Origin: Gnetum montanum
Lineage: Eukaryota > Streptophyta > Gnetopsida > Gnetales > Gnetaceae
Direction of reading: 5' to 3'
Length of the DNA: 33,424 nucleotides
Assembly (NCBI GenBank): GCA_015680685.1
Contig: MNCI01003573.1
Span: 1,090,894-1,124,317, forward strand
The translations under genes were made by a program, and so were the position numbers. Numbering within the stretch: position 1 is the stretch's first letter; every line of letters starts with the position of its first letter. Positions 22,816-31,569 of this stretch are shown one piece after another. Under the pieces are notes generated by a model. That model had not been told where the DNA came from. It worked only from the letters and a program-made list of their open reading frames with translations, and did no database searches.

Positions 22816-22888
22816 CATTGCATAAACACACTAATGAGGGATACAAGTCCTCAAAAACTTTTTGTGTCACAACAAATGTTTTGCAATG
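22816..22888 (+). ncRNA. Hammerhead-like ribozyme motif, copy 8
   Basis: CTAATGA and AAAA replace the core strands. Inner and outer stem I (GCATTGC/GCAATGC) are both kept. Confidence 0.55.
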
Positions 22889-23140
22889 CTTTGAGCTTTT
22901 CTATTACTTTCTGTCTAATAGTTTTTCTATTTTATAGTTTCTTCAGTATTTCTCTCAGCCTCCCTATTCTTTTCCTTGATGCACGAGATATATATTCAAA
23001 AATTTTAACCTCTACAAATTCTCTCTCTATCTTATTGCCTTGAAATTACAGAGCCTTACTTGACAACATTTTCGCTATTCTCTAGATTTTAACCACATTC
23101 AGATTTTTTCTATTTTTAATTAGGTTTTTATCCTTTTGTA

Positions 23141-23400
23141 GGTTCTCCACGAGTTTTGATCGCATTGTAGGATTATGCAGACCACAATATGTTTCTTTTT
23201 GATTCGTGTTTTCACCTCTACTCTGCTTATGTTGGTCTTCATGTTTGTGGTTTATTCTGAAGGTGGTTTCTTCTAAAGGTTCTCCACGGGTTTTGATTGC
23301 ATTGTAGGATTATACAGACCACAACATGTTTCTTTCTGATCCATGTTTTGACCACCGCCCTACTTACGTTGGTCTTCTTGGTTGTGGTTTCTTCTGAAGA
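23141..23400 (+). repeat. 137-bp subrepeat doubled within long units (example)
   Basis: GGTTCTCCAC followed by TTTTGAT..CATTGTAGGATTA occurs at 23141 and again at 23278, a 137-bp period. Each copy runs through GACCACAA.ATGTTTCTTT to GTTGGTCTTC. The ~1.01-kb units have two such copies (for example near 21310/21450, 24145/24275 and 25157/25276). The 0.82-0.9-kb units have one and the 0.5-kb units none, which largely explains the size classes. Confidence 0.8.
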
Positions 23401-23821
23401 TGTTTTCTTCAGTTTCATCACAACCTCTGGTTGTTTCTTCTTCAGCGTCATTGTAGCTCATCTCTTCATTGCTGTTGAAGACTTTTGTTCGTTGTTGTTT
23501 CAACTGAACGCTTATGTGCATGGCATTCTTTGGTGTCATACCCCTCATGTCCACCATTTAAACATGAGGGTTTTCTTAAACCCTAAACATCCTTCAGCTC
23601 TGCCATTAGATCCGATTTGTTGAATGTTTCATGTTCACCTTTGAAATACTGTTCTGTAATAGTTTTGTTAGTACATCGTCCCATCCCCATCTCGCCTATA
23701 ACGAATGGGGCCTACTCTAATTTTAATGAGTAGGAGTTTCTAATTTTAGAAGTTGGGACCCTATTTATACATGTACTGGCATGGTCATTCCCTTGCCTTT
23801 GCAGCTTCGACTGCCTGGCCG

Positions 23822-23894
23822 CATTGCCTAAACACACTGATGAGGGGTGCAAGTCCCTGAAAACATTTTGTATCACAACAGACATTCTGCAATG
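23822..23894 (+). ncRNA. Hammerhead-like ribozyme motif, copy 9 (best preserved)
   Basis: Stem I 5' strand is ACACA at 23832-23836. CTGATGA is at 23837-23843. Stem II is GGGG 23844-23847 with CCCT 23855-23858, closing loop TGCAAGT. GAA is at 23859-23861, the short stem III AACATT at 23862-23867, and position 17 is T at 23868. The stem I 3' strand is TGTAT at 23869-23873 (one mismatch). Outer stem I is GCATTGC/GCAATGC with an internal loop between. Predicted cleavage lies between 23868 and 23869. Known hammerheads prefer C at position 17, so T may be slow. This is a type I topology, open at stem I. Confidence 0.75.
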
Positions 23895-24831
23895 CTTTGA
23901 GCTTTTGTATTACTTTCTATCTAATATTTTTTCTATTTTACAGTTTCTTTAGTATTTCTCTCAGCCTCCTCGTTCTTTTCCTTAATCCACAAGATCTCTT
24001 CAAAAATTTTAAGCTCTAAAAATTCTCTCTATCTCGTTGCCTTCGAATTGAAGAGCCTTGCTTGATAGCATCTTTCGCCATTCTCTAGATTCTAACCACT
24101 TTCAAATTTTTTCTATTTTTGGTTAGATTTTTATCCTTTTGTAGGTTCTTCATGAGTTTTGATCATTTTGTAGGATTATGCGGACCACAACATGTTTCTT
24201 TTTTATCCATGTTTTAACATCCGCCCTGCTTACGTTGGTCTTCTTGTTTGTGGTTTCTTCTAAAGGTTCTCAACGGGTTTTGATCGCATTGTAGAATTAT
24301 GCAGACCATGACATGTTTCTTTCTAATATGTGTCTTGACCACCACCCTGCTTATGTTGGTCTTGTTGGTTGTGGTTTCTTCTAAAGATGTTTTCTTTAGT
24401 TTCATCACAACCTCTGGTTGTTTCTTCTTCAACATTGTTACACCTCATCTCTTCGTTGGTGTTGAAGAATTTTGTTCATTGTTGTTTCAGCCAAACACTT
24501 ACATGCATGGCATTCTTTGGTGTTAGACCCCTTATGTCCACCATTTAAACATGAGGGTTCCCCTAAACCCTAAACACCCTTCGGCTCTACCATTAAATTT
24601 GATTTGTTGAATGTTTCATGTTCGCCTTTAAAGTACTATTCTGTAATAGTTTTGTCATTACATCATCCCATCTCCATCTCACCTATGAAGAATGGGGCCT
24701 ACTCTAATTTTAATGAGTGGGAGTTTCTAATTTTAATGAGTGGGAGTTTCTAATTTTAGAAGTTAGGACCTTATTTATACATGTACTGGCATGCTCATTC
24801 TCTTGCCTTTGCAGCTTCGGCTACCTGGCCA

Positions 24832-24904
24832 CATTGCCTAAACACATTGATGAGGAGTGCAATTCCCTGAAAATGTTTTGTGTCACAACAGACGTTCTAC
24901 AATG
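24832..24904 (+). ncRNA. Hammerhead-like ribozyme motif, copy 10
   Basis: TTGATGA core, stem II GGAG/CCCT weakened, GAAA and ACACA/TGTGT kept up to the core. Outer CATTGC/ACAATG. Confidence 0.55.
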
Positions 24905-25820
24905 CTTTTAGCTTTTGTATTACTTTCTGTCTAACATTTTTTCTATTTTACAATTTGTTCAGTATTTCTCTCAGCCTCCTCATTCTTTTCCTTGACGCAC
25001 AAGATCTCTTCAAAAATTTTAAGCTCTAAAAATTTTCTCTCTATCCCGTTGCCTTGGAATTGCAGAGCCTTGCTTGACAGCATCTTTCGCTATTCTCTGG
25101 ATTCTAACCACTTTCAGATTTTTTCTATTTTTGGTTAGGTTTTTATCCTTTTGTAGGTTCTCCACAGGTTTTGATCACGTTGCAGGATTATGCGGACCAT
25201 AGCATATATCTTTTTGATCTGTGTTTTGACCTCCACCCTACTTACGTTGGTCTTCTTGTTTGTGGTTTCTTCTAAAGGTTCTCCACAGGCTTTGATCGCG
25301 TTGTAGGATTATGCAGACCACAACATGTTTCTTTTTGATCCATGTCTTGACCACCACCCTGCTTACGTTGGTCTTCTTAGTTGTGGTTTCTTCTGAAGAT
25401 TTTTTTTTCAATTTCATCACAACCTTTGGCTGTTTCTTCTTCAACGTCGTTGTAGCTCATCTCTTCATTGTTGTTAAAGACTTTTGTTCATTGCTATTTC
25501 AGCCAAACACTTGCATACATGGCATTCTTTGGTGTCAGACGTCCCATGTCCACCATTTAAACATGAGGGTTCCCCTAAACCCTAAACACCCTTCAACTTT
25601 GCCATTAGATCCTATTTGTTAAATGTTTCATGTTCACCTTTGAAATACTATTCTATAATATTTTTTTCAATACATCGTCCCATCCCCATCTCGCCTATGA
25701 AGAATGGGGCCCGCTCTAATTTTAATGAGCAGGAGTTTCTAATTTTAGAAGTTGGGACCCTATTTATACATGTACTAGCATGCTCATTCCCTTGCCTTTG
25801 TAGCTTCAGCTGCCTGGCCA

Positions 25821-25893
25821 CATTGCCTAAACACACTGATGAGGGGTGCAAGTCCCCAAAAATGTTTTGTGTCACAACAGACGTTCGGCAATG
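25821..25893 (+). ncRNA. Hammerhead-like ribozyme motif, copy 11
   Basis: CTGATGA (25836-25842), a perfect GGGG/CCCC stem II, ACACA/TGTGT and CATTGC/GCAATG. The only core loss is GAAA to AAAA. Confidence 0.65.
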
Positions 25894-26832
25894 CTTTGAG
25901 CTTTTCTATTACTTTCTGTCTAACAATTTTTCTGTTTTACAGTTTCTTCAGTATTTCTTTCAGCCTCCCCATTCTTTTCCTTGACGCATGAGTTCTCTTC
26001 AAAAATTTTAAGCTCTAAAAATTGTCTCTCTATCTCGTTGCCTTGGAATTGCAGAGCCTTTCTTGACATCGTCTTTCGCTATTCTCTAGATTTTACTCGC
26101 TTTCAGATTTTTTCTATTTTTGGTTAGGTTTTTATCCTTTCGTAGGTTCTCCATAGGTTTTGATCGCATTGTAGGATTATGTAGACCATAACATGTTTCT
26201 TTTTTATCCATCTTTTGACCTCCGCCCTGCTTATGTTGGTCTTCTTGTTTGTGGTTTCTTCTGAGGGTGGTTTCTTCTAAAGGTTATCCACAGGTTTTGA
26301 TCATGTTGTCGAATTATGTGGACCACGACATGTTTCTTTCTGATCCGTGTCTTGACCACCGCCCTGCTTACGTTGGTCTTGTTGGTTGTGGTTTCTTCTG
26401 AAGATGTTTTCTTCAATTTCATCACAACCTCTAGTTGTTTCTTCTTCAACGTCGTTGTAGCTTATCTCTTCATTGCTGTTGAAGACTTTTGTTCATTGCT
26501 ATTTTAGCTGAACGCTTACATGCATGGCATTATTTGGTGTCAGACCCCTCATGTCCACCATTTAAACATGAGGGTTCCCCTAAAATCTAAACCCTAAACA
26601 CCTTTCGACTCTGCCATTAGATCTAATTTGTTGAATGTTTCATGTTCACCTTTGAAATATTGTTCTGTCATAGTTTTGTCAGTACATCGTCCCATGCCCA
26701 TCTCACCTATGATGAATGGGGCCCGCTCTAATTTTAATGAGTGGGAGTTTCTAATTTTAAAAGTTAAAACCCTATTTATACATATACTGGCATACTCATT
26801 TCCTTGCCTTTACAGCTTTGGTTGGCTGGCAA

Positions 26833-26905
26833 CATTACCTAAACACACTAATGAGATGTGTAAGTCCCCGAAAACGTTTTGTGTCACAAGAGACATTTTT
26901 CAATG
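26833..26905 (+). ncRNA. Hammerhead-like ribozyme motif, copy 12 (keeps AACGTT stem III)
   Basis: CTAATGA core (G to A). CCCC and GAAA are intact, and stem III is AACGTT (26873-26878), the only copy with the CpG. ACACA/TGTGT is intact. The outer pairing is weakened (CATTAC/TCAATG). Confidence 0.6.
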
Positions 26906-27563
26906 CTTTGAGCTTTTCTATTACTTTCTATCTAATAGTTTTTCTATTTTACAATTTCTTTAGTATTTCTCTCAGCCTCCTTGTTCTTTTCCTTGATGCA
27001 CAAGATCTCCTCAAAAATTTTAAGCTCTAAAAATTTTCTCTCTATCTCGTTGCTTTGGAATTGCAGAGCCTTGCTTGACAGCATCTTTCACTATTCTCTG
27101 GATTCTAACCACTTTTAGATTTTTTCTATTTTTGGTTAGGTTTTTATCCTTTTGTAGGTTCTCCACAGGTTTTGATCGTGTTGTAGGATTATGCAAACCA
27201 CAACATGTTTCTTTTTTATCTATGTTTTGACCTCCACCCTGCTTATGTTGGTCTTCTTGTTTGTGGTTTCTTCTGATGGTGGTTTCCTCTAAAGGTTTTC
27301 CACGGGTTTTGATTGCATTGCAGGATTATGCGAACCATGACATGTTTCTTTCTGATCCATGTCTTGACCACCGCCCTACTTACATTGGTCTTCTTGGTTG
27401 TGGTTTCTTCTAAAGATTTTTCCTTCAGTTTCATCACAACCTCTAGTTGTTTCTTCTTCAGCGTCATTGCAGCTCATCTCTTCATTGCTGTTGAAGACTT
27501 TTGTTCATTGCTATTTAAGTCGAATACTTATGTGCATGGCATTATTTGATGTCAGACCCCTCA

Positions 27564-28050
27564 TGTCCACCATTTAAACATGAGGGTTCCCCTAAATCCT
27601 AAATCCTAAACCCTAAACACCCTTTGGCTCTGCCATTAGATTCAATTTGTTGAATGTTTCATGTTCGCCTTTGAAATATTGTTCTATAATAGTTTTGTTA
27701 GTACATCATCCCATCCCCATCTCACCTATGACGAATGGGATCCACTCTAATTTTAATGAGTGGGAGTTTCTAATTTTAGAAGTTGGGACCCTATTTATAC
27801 ATGTACTGGCATGCTCATTCCCTTAACTTTGTAGCTTCAGTTGCCTGGCCGCATTGCCTAAACACATTGATGAGGGGTGCAAGTCCCCAAAAAGATTTTT
27901 TGTCACAACAAACATTCTGCAATGCTTTGAGCTTTTCTATTACTTTCTATCTAACAGTTTTTCTATTTTACAATTTCTTCAGTATTTCTCTTAGCCTCCC
28001 CATTCTTTTCCTTCATGCTCTAGATCTCTTCAAAAATTTTAAGCTCTAAA
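27564..28050 (+). mobile_element. Left pseudo-LTR of the PLE (last array unit)
   Basis: Part (a) of the last array unit runs from TGTCCACCATTTAAACATGAG to TTTTAAGCTCTAAAAAT and passes directly into the RT coding region. Its counterpart after the RT is 29727-30195. PLEs are known for such pseudo-LTRs in direct orientation, which often carry hammerhead motifs. Confidence 0.65.
27852..27924 (+). ncRNA. Hammerhead-like ribozyme motif, copy 13 (next to the PLE)
   Basis: TTGATGA, perfect GGGG/CCCC, then AAAAAGATTT and a changed inner stem I strand (TTTGT). The outer GCATTGC/GCAATGC is intact. It lies in the pseudo-LTR directly before the RT frame. Confidence 0.55.
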
Positions 28051-29916
28051 AATAACTTCACCATCCACCATCTTTCATCTAGGAATCTTTCTCCTGATGA
28101 AATCAAAGTTCTGGGTCTTGGCCTCCATTTCATTCCTTGTCCGCTTCCCATGGATCATGGTGAGATTCTCAAGGAGTTCCGTGCCTTTTCCAGACTCCTT
28201 CGGCTACATAACTTCTTCAAGGACAAACCAGAAGAGATAAATCCTTCTTCTTCACATTTTCTGGAAGCAATCCATCTTGCTTTGTTGAAGTTTTGTTCTC
28301 ACAGTCCTTGGAATCTGCCCATTAGCAGCTTCAACTATCACCTAGAGACATCTATTCTAGATTGTCTCTCCTCTCTTGAGGCTGCTATTTCTTCTTCAGA
28401 TCTTTCCCATAGGCCTTTGCTTCCTCAACACCTTCTTGGATCTCTTTTTCAACTACAGAAAGATCGAAGCATTGTCATTCTTCCTATGGATAAAAATCTG
28501 GGTATCTGTGTTCTGGACTCCTCTTAGTACTTTTAAGAGGCCTCCAGAAAACTTTCAGATACTGATGTCTACCAACAAGTAGACTCTATTCCATGGGATC
28601 TCCTTCATCGTTGACTATCTTCTATGATCAACCAATTTCCATAGGTTTTTGCTAACTTTCAGGATTCCCTTTTGAAAGTTCGAGATTTCAAACCTTGTAC
28701 TTTCTACCTTATCCTAAAAATCCATAAACCTATCCTTGTTGGTTGCCCCATCTGCTCCTATTCAGGCTATTTTCTTGAGCCTGCCTCCCACTTGCTCCAC
28801 TTCCTGCTCTTCCCCATCCTTCTTTCTCAACCATACCATCTTTCAAACTTGTCAACTTTGATCTATGACCTCCACTCTAGAGTCCTACCTCAAAATGTTT
28901 TTCTTTCCACTTTTGATGTAGAATCCCTCTATCAGAGCATTCCCATGGATCAAGGCCTTGCCGCTCTTCATGCTATGGTTAAGTCATATTTTCAAGATAA
29001 CCCTCTTGATTTGCAGGATTTCTTCATCAATTCCATCATGAAGCTTGCCTCCCTAGTCCTTTAAAAACATTTCTTGGAGTTCAATGGACTCTTCTTCAAG
29101 CAGATTCAAGGAACTGCCATGGGTAGCAACTTCATAATTATCTATGCTTGCCTATTTCTGTGCCATTTAGAGAAGCATATCTTCTCTACTCTAAGCTCTG
29201 AGCATCTTCTCTACTTCAAAAGGTACATTGATGATGCCTTTGGCATTTGGAGCAGTTCACAGGATTCCCTCTCCCAGTTACTTGATTAGTATGGTTCTTT
29301 CTACCCTACCATCAATATTACTCCCTTGTTATCCAGCTCCTCGGCAAATATTTTGGATGTTTCTTTCTTCAAGGGTTCTAACTTTTTTAACACTGGTATT
29401 CTTTCTACTAAGTGTTTTCAAAAATCCTTGAATGCTTTTCAATACATCCCTTTCTCCTCTTAGTACCCTTGCCATCAGAAGAAAGCCTTCATTGTTGCTG
29501 AGCTCAAGCAATACCTCATCAAAGAATCCTGCCTCGGTGATCTTCAGTAGATTCAGCATCAGCTCTTCCGACGACTTCGTGCTCAAGGATATCCTTCTCG
29601 CTTCTTGGCTCATTGCTTCAACCTTGTTCCTTCTTCCTCCAGATGGCATCTTCTGGAATGGCTTCATCATCGCCATGATTTTCACAATAGGAAATGAACC
29701 CCTCTTGTCTTCAAATTGGATTTTAGTCCTTCCACTAAATCCTTGAACTTGAGGGCCCTCCTAAACCCTATACTTGCTCGGCTTCGTCAACAAGATCTGA
29801 CTCTTTAGAATATCATTCCAAACACTATTTCTTGTTGGAGGAACCCTCGTTAGCTTCATTCCTTTCTGGTCAAGAGAAAATTCAAGTGCAGTGGTCCCAC
29901 CCCCAGCTTGGTTTAA
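28024..29916 (+). pseudogene. Penelope-like element reverse transcriptase, one frame with 11 internal stops
   Basis: RT of the Penelope-like class, used for target-primed retrotransposition. One frame runs from after TAG 28021 to TAA 29914-29916, about 630 codons. Motifs in order are NLSPDEIKVLGLGLHFIP (28084), MDKNLGICVLD (28486), FYLILKIHKP (about 28702), STFDVESLYQSIP (28906, motif A Asp), FKQIQGTAMGSNF (about 29095), YIDDAFGIW (29224, catalytic Asp pair), AFQYIPFSS then YPCHQKKAFIVAELK (about 29434), and RRLRAQGYPSRFL (about 29569). A linker with FKLDFSPSTKSLNL and FLVKRKF follows. No GIY-YIG endonuclease comes after. Stops are at 28525, 28534, 28612, 28642, 29062, 29287, 29461, 29548, 29695, 29806 and 29851, with no frameshift. 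There is no ATG at the natural N-terminus; the first Met in the conserved part is 28150. PLEs are known from conifers. Confidence 0.92.
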
Positions 29917-30195
29917 ATGAGTGGGGTGCTTTCTAATTTTAGGACAATAACGGATTCCCTAATTTTAGAAGTTGGGACTCTTTAAATTCTCATCTTGCAC
30001 TTGTTGCTCAAATCACAAGCATTGCTTTTGTAAACATACTGAAGAGGGGTGTGATTCCCCAAAAATGTTTTATGTAGTTACTTTGCTTTTCCATTTGATC
30101 TTTTCTTGATTTTTCTCTCTGTCTCTCTGTCTTTCTATCTTTCCGTCTTTTCTTCAATCGCACGACTTCTTATTTAAAATTTTAAGTATCCTAAA
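29727..30195 (+). mobile_element. Right pseudo-LTR of the PLE, diverged homologue of the array unit
   Basis: This matches part (a) of the array unit block by block: ACTTGAGGG, CCTAAACCCTA, AAGATCTGA, GTCCCACCCCCA, AATGAGTGGGG, CTAATTTTAGAAGTTGGGA, the hammerhead segment, TCTTTTC.TC.A..GCACGA and AAAATTTTAAG. The first ~190 bp also encode the end of the RT frame. It is much more diverged from the array units than they are from each other. Confidence 0.8.
30017..30088 (+). ncRNA. Hammerhead-like motif in the PLE right pseudo-LTR, copy 14
   Basis: Inner stem I 5' strand is ACATA, then CTGAAGA (30039-30045, allowed at position 7), GGGG/CCCC with loop TGTGATT, AAAA for GAAA, AATGTT, T, and stem I 3' strand TATGT. 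Relative to the array, one stem I pair has changed C-G to T-A on both strands. A possible outer pairing is AAGCA/TGCTT. Confidence 0.65.
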
Positions 30196-31100
30196 ACTTT
30201 AAAGAACAAGAAGGATAAGAGAAATAACAATGGTGAAGCTAATAAAACAAAAGCAAAAATGAATGTCATTGATGGGGTGAATGAGAAATAGTTGATTGCA
30301 AAAAATGTTGAAGGGAACAAGCTTAATGATTACACCAAAAAGGAATGCTAGTTTGTCCTCCCCAAAGTAGGTCCATGCCCTAAATACCCTAACAAACCTA
30401 CAAACTAAAGATTCTATGGGCTCTTAGAATGACATATGGAAACAAAGGTCAAGAACTTACCCACAAGAGTTTTACCAAAGACTAACAATGTGTCAACCAA
30501 GATATAGACTCATCATAAAACTAGTAATGAGGTGGAATGTGGAAAGCAATATGGAAAGAGAGGAGAGAATGGAATGGAATCCCAAAAATTTAGGTTGTGT
30601 AAAGTCCCGTGTGTAATATGTGGTTAAGGTAACTTAATAAAATTCTGTCAAAATCTAGATTCAACTATCCACATCTAATGACCTTGCATCAACACACTTG
30701 ACCAACCCATCCTCCCAAAGTAACCAGAATGCGTCCACAAAGCCACCACCATCCCATCAAGAGAAGAAGCAAGAAGTGAGAAAGGACCTTAGTTAGAGGG
30801 AACCTTCAGGCATGGGTAACATGTCTTTCCAATGCCATAACCAGTGCTTGTAGCCCATGTTTCTTTATTATGTCTAAGGGGTGTGCTTGGAATTCTCACC
30901 ATTTTTTTTAATTTTTTTTATTTTTATGAATGTGAGAACCACACCATGCAAAGACTTATTTGATTTAGTCAACTCCCTGATATTTGGTCAAGAGCGAGAT
31001 GGTGGAAAACCTATGAAAAACATCCAAGTACCCAAGAGAATAGCTAGCACAAATGTGTTGAATCCCCTTGAGGTTACATCCTTTTCCATCCATTTGAATC
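30196..31100 (+). other. Unrecognised degenerate region
   Basis: In one plus-strand frame a lysine/asparagine-rich stretch leads to CKVPCVICG and IKFC with stops between, which faintly recalls a metal-binding knuckle. The frame is broken and I cannot assign it. A short open frame at 30881-31153 has no recognisable motif. Confidence 0.3.
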
Positions 31101-31482
31101 TTTCCTTGGTTCGAAGAGTACTAAGGCACCAATTCATTAATAAGTTTTCTTAGAAAAGAGGCAATACATTTTCAAAACAAGGGAGACCATAGAGTTGCAT
31201 GGATAATTGGGTGACATGGACTCATTGCCTATTTTATCAAAAGAAATGATATCTTAGCATCAACATTGAAAGTCAAAGGTAAAAACCAAACATTAATAAT
31301 CAATGCTTATTATAATATAACCCACAATCATGTGCACTTATTATGTAATGAATAAGAATAAATCAAATCAAGAAATAGTAAAAATGTCAATGATGGTATA
31401 AAAAAAATAAGTAAAGATGAACAATGTGTAAAACAAAAAAGACAAAGGAACTGAGGACTTAGAATGATTAACATTGGTGCCC
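31101..31482 (-). mobile_element. Probable 3' LTR sequence of the second gypsy element
   Basis: It lies just past the polypurine tract in the minus sense. The LTR start is probably TGGGCACC near 31483. It is AT-rich and degenerate, and the far end could not be found. Confidence 0.35.
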
Positions 31483-31497
31483 ATCTCCCCCATGACT
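31483..31497 (-). promoter_or_regulatory. Polypurine tract of the second gypsy element
   Basis: The minus strand reads GTCATGGGGGAGA at the 3' end of the pol-derived sequence, the same context (AGTCATGGGGG) as at 16612-16625. Confidence 0.5.
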
Positions 31498-31569
31498 AAA
31501 TTGGATGGAGGAGATCCGAAATAATGAGCAAGGTTGTTTACCAATAGAGGTAGTATTAGTACTAGCAGT

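Larger units (their letters stand above)
17223..28050 (+). repeat. 10.8-kb tandem array of ribozyme-bearing, PLE-related units
   Basis: Thirteen head-to-tail units, counted by the CATTGC anchor at 17752, 18216, 19116, 19977, 20485, 20986, 21997, 22816, 23822, 24832, 25821, 26833 and 27852. Successive spacings are 464, 900, 861, 508, 501, 1011, 819, 1006, 1010, 989, 1012 and 1019 bp. Each unit has (a) a ~480-bp part starting TGTCCACCATT.AAACATGAG, then CCCTAAA heptads, a TCTAATTTTAGAAGTTGGGA block, the hammerhead segment, and a TTTTAAGCTCTAAAA end. Most also have (b) a middle part of up to ~530 bp starting CTCTCTATCTCGTTGCC, which the ~0.5-kb units lack. Part (a) is homologous to the sequence after the PLE RT at 29727-30195 and abuts the RT on its left. 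Many differences between units are C/T or G/A. Frames of 60-120 codons recur in both strands but look incidental. Confidence 0.93.

Noticed and set aside
23859-23877. Alternative hammerhead cleavage at the GTC triplet in TGTGTCAC
   Set aside because: GTC is the classical triplet, but using it would require a bulged stem III and would destroy the ACACA/TGTGT stem I, whose pairing is conserved and covaries. The TTT site is structurally better.
17182-27549. Dozens of 60-125-codon open frames across the array on both strands
   Set aside because: They recur because the DNA unit recurs. They overlap each other in several frames and on both strands, and some overlap the ribozyme segment. No known domain. 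Treated as incidental, apart from noting one recurrent frame.
17223-28050. CRISPR-like or centromeric satellite reading of the array
   Set aside because: Units are 0.5-1 kb with internal structure, not short repeats with unique spacers. There are no cas genes and the context is eukaryotic. A ~180-bp centromeric monomer period is not seen.
28376-28582. Overlapping open frames in the PLE region (28376-28582, 29228-29431, 29329-29685 minus, 29432-29746)
   Set aside because: They are other-frame or opposite-strand shadows of the PLE RT frame, which carries all the conserved motifs.
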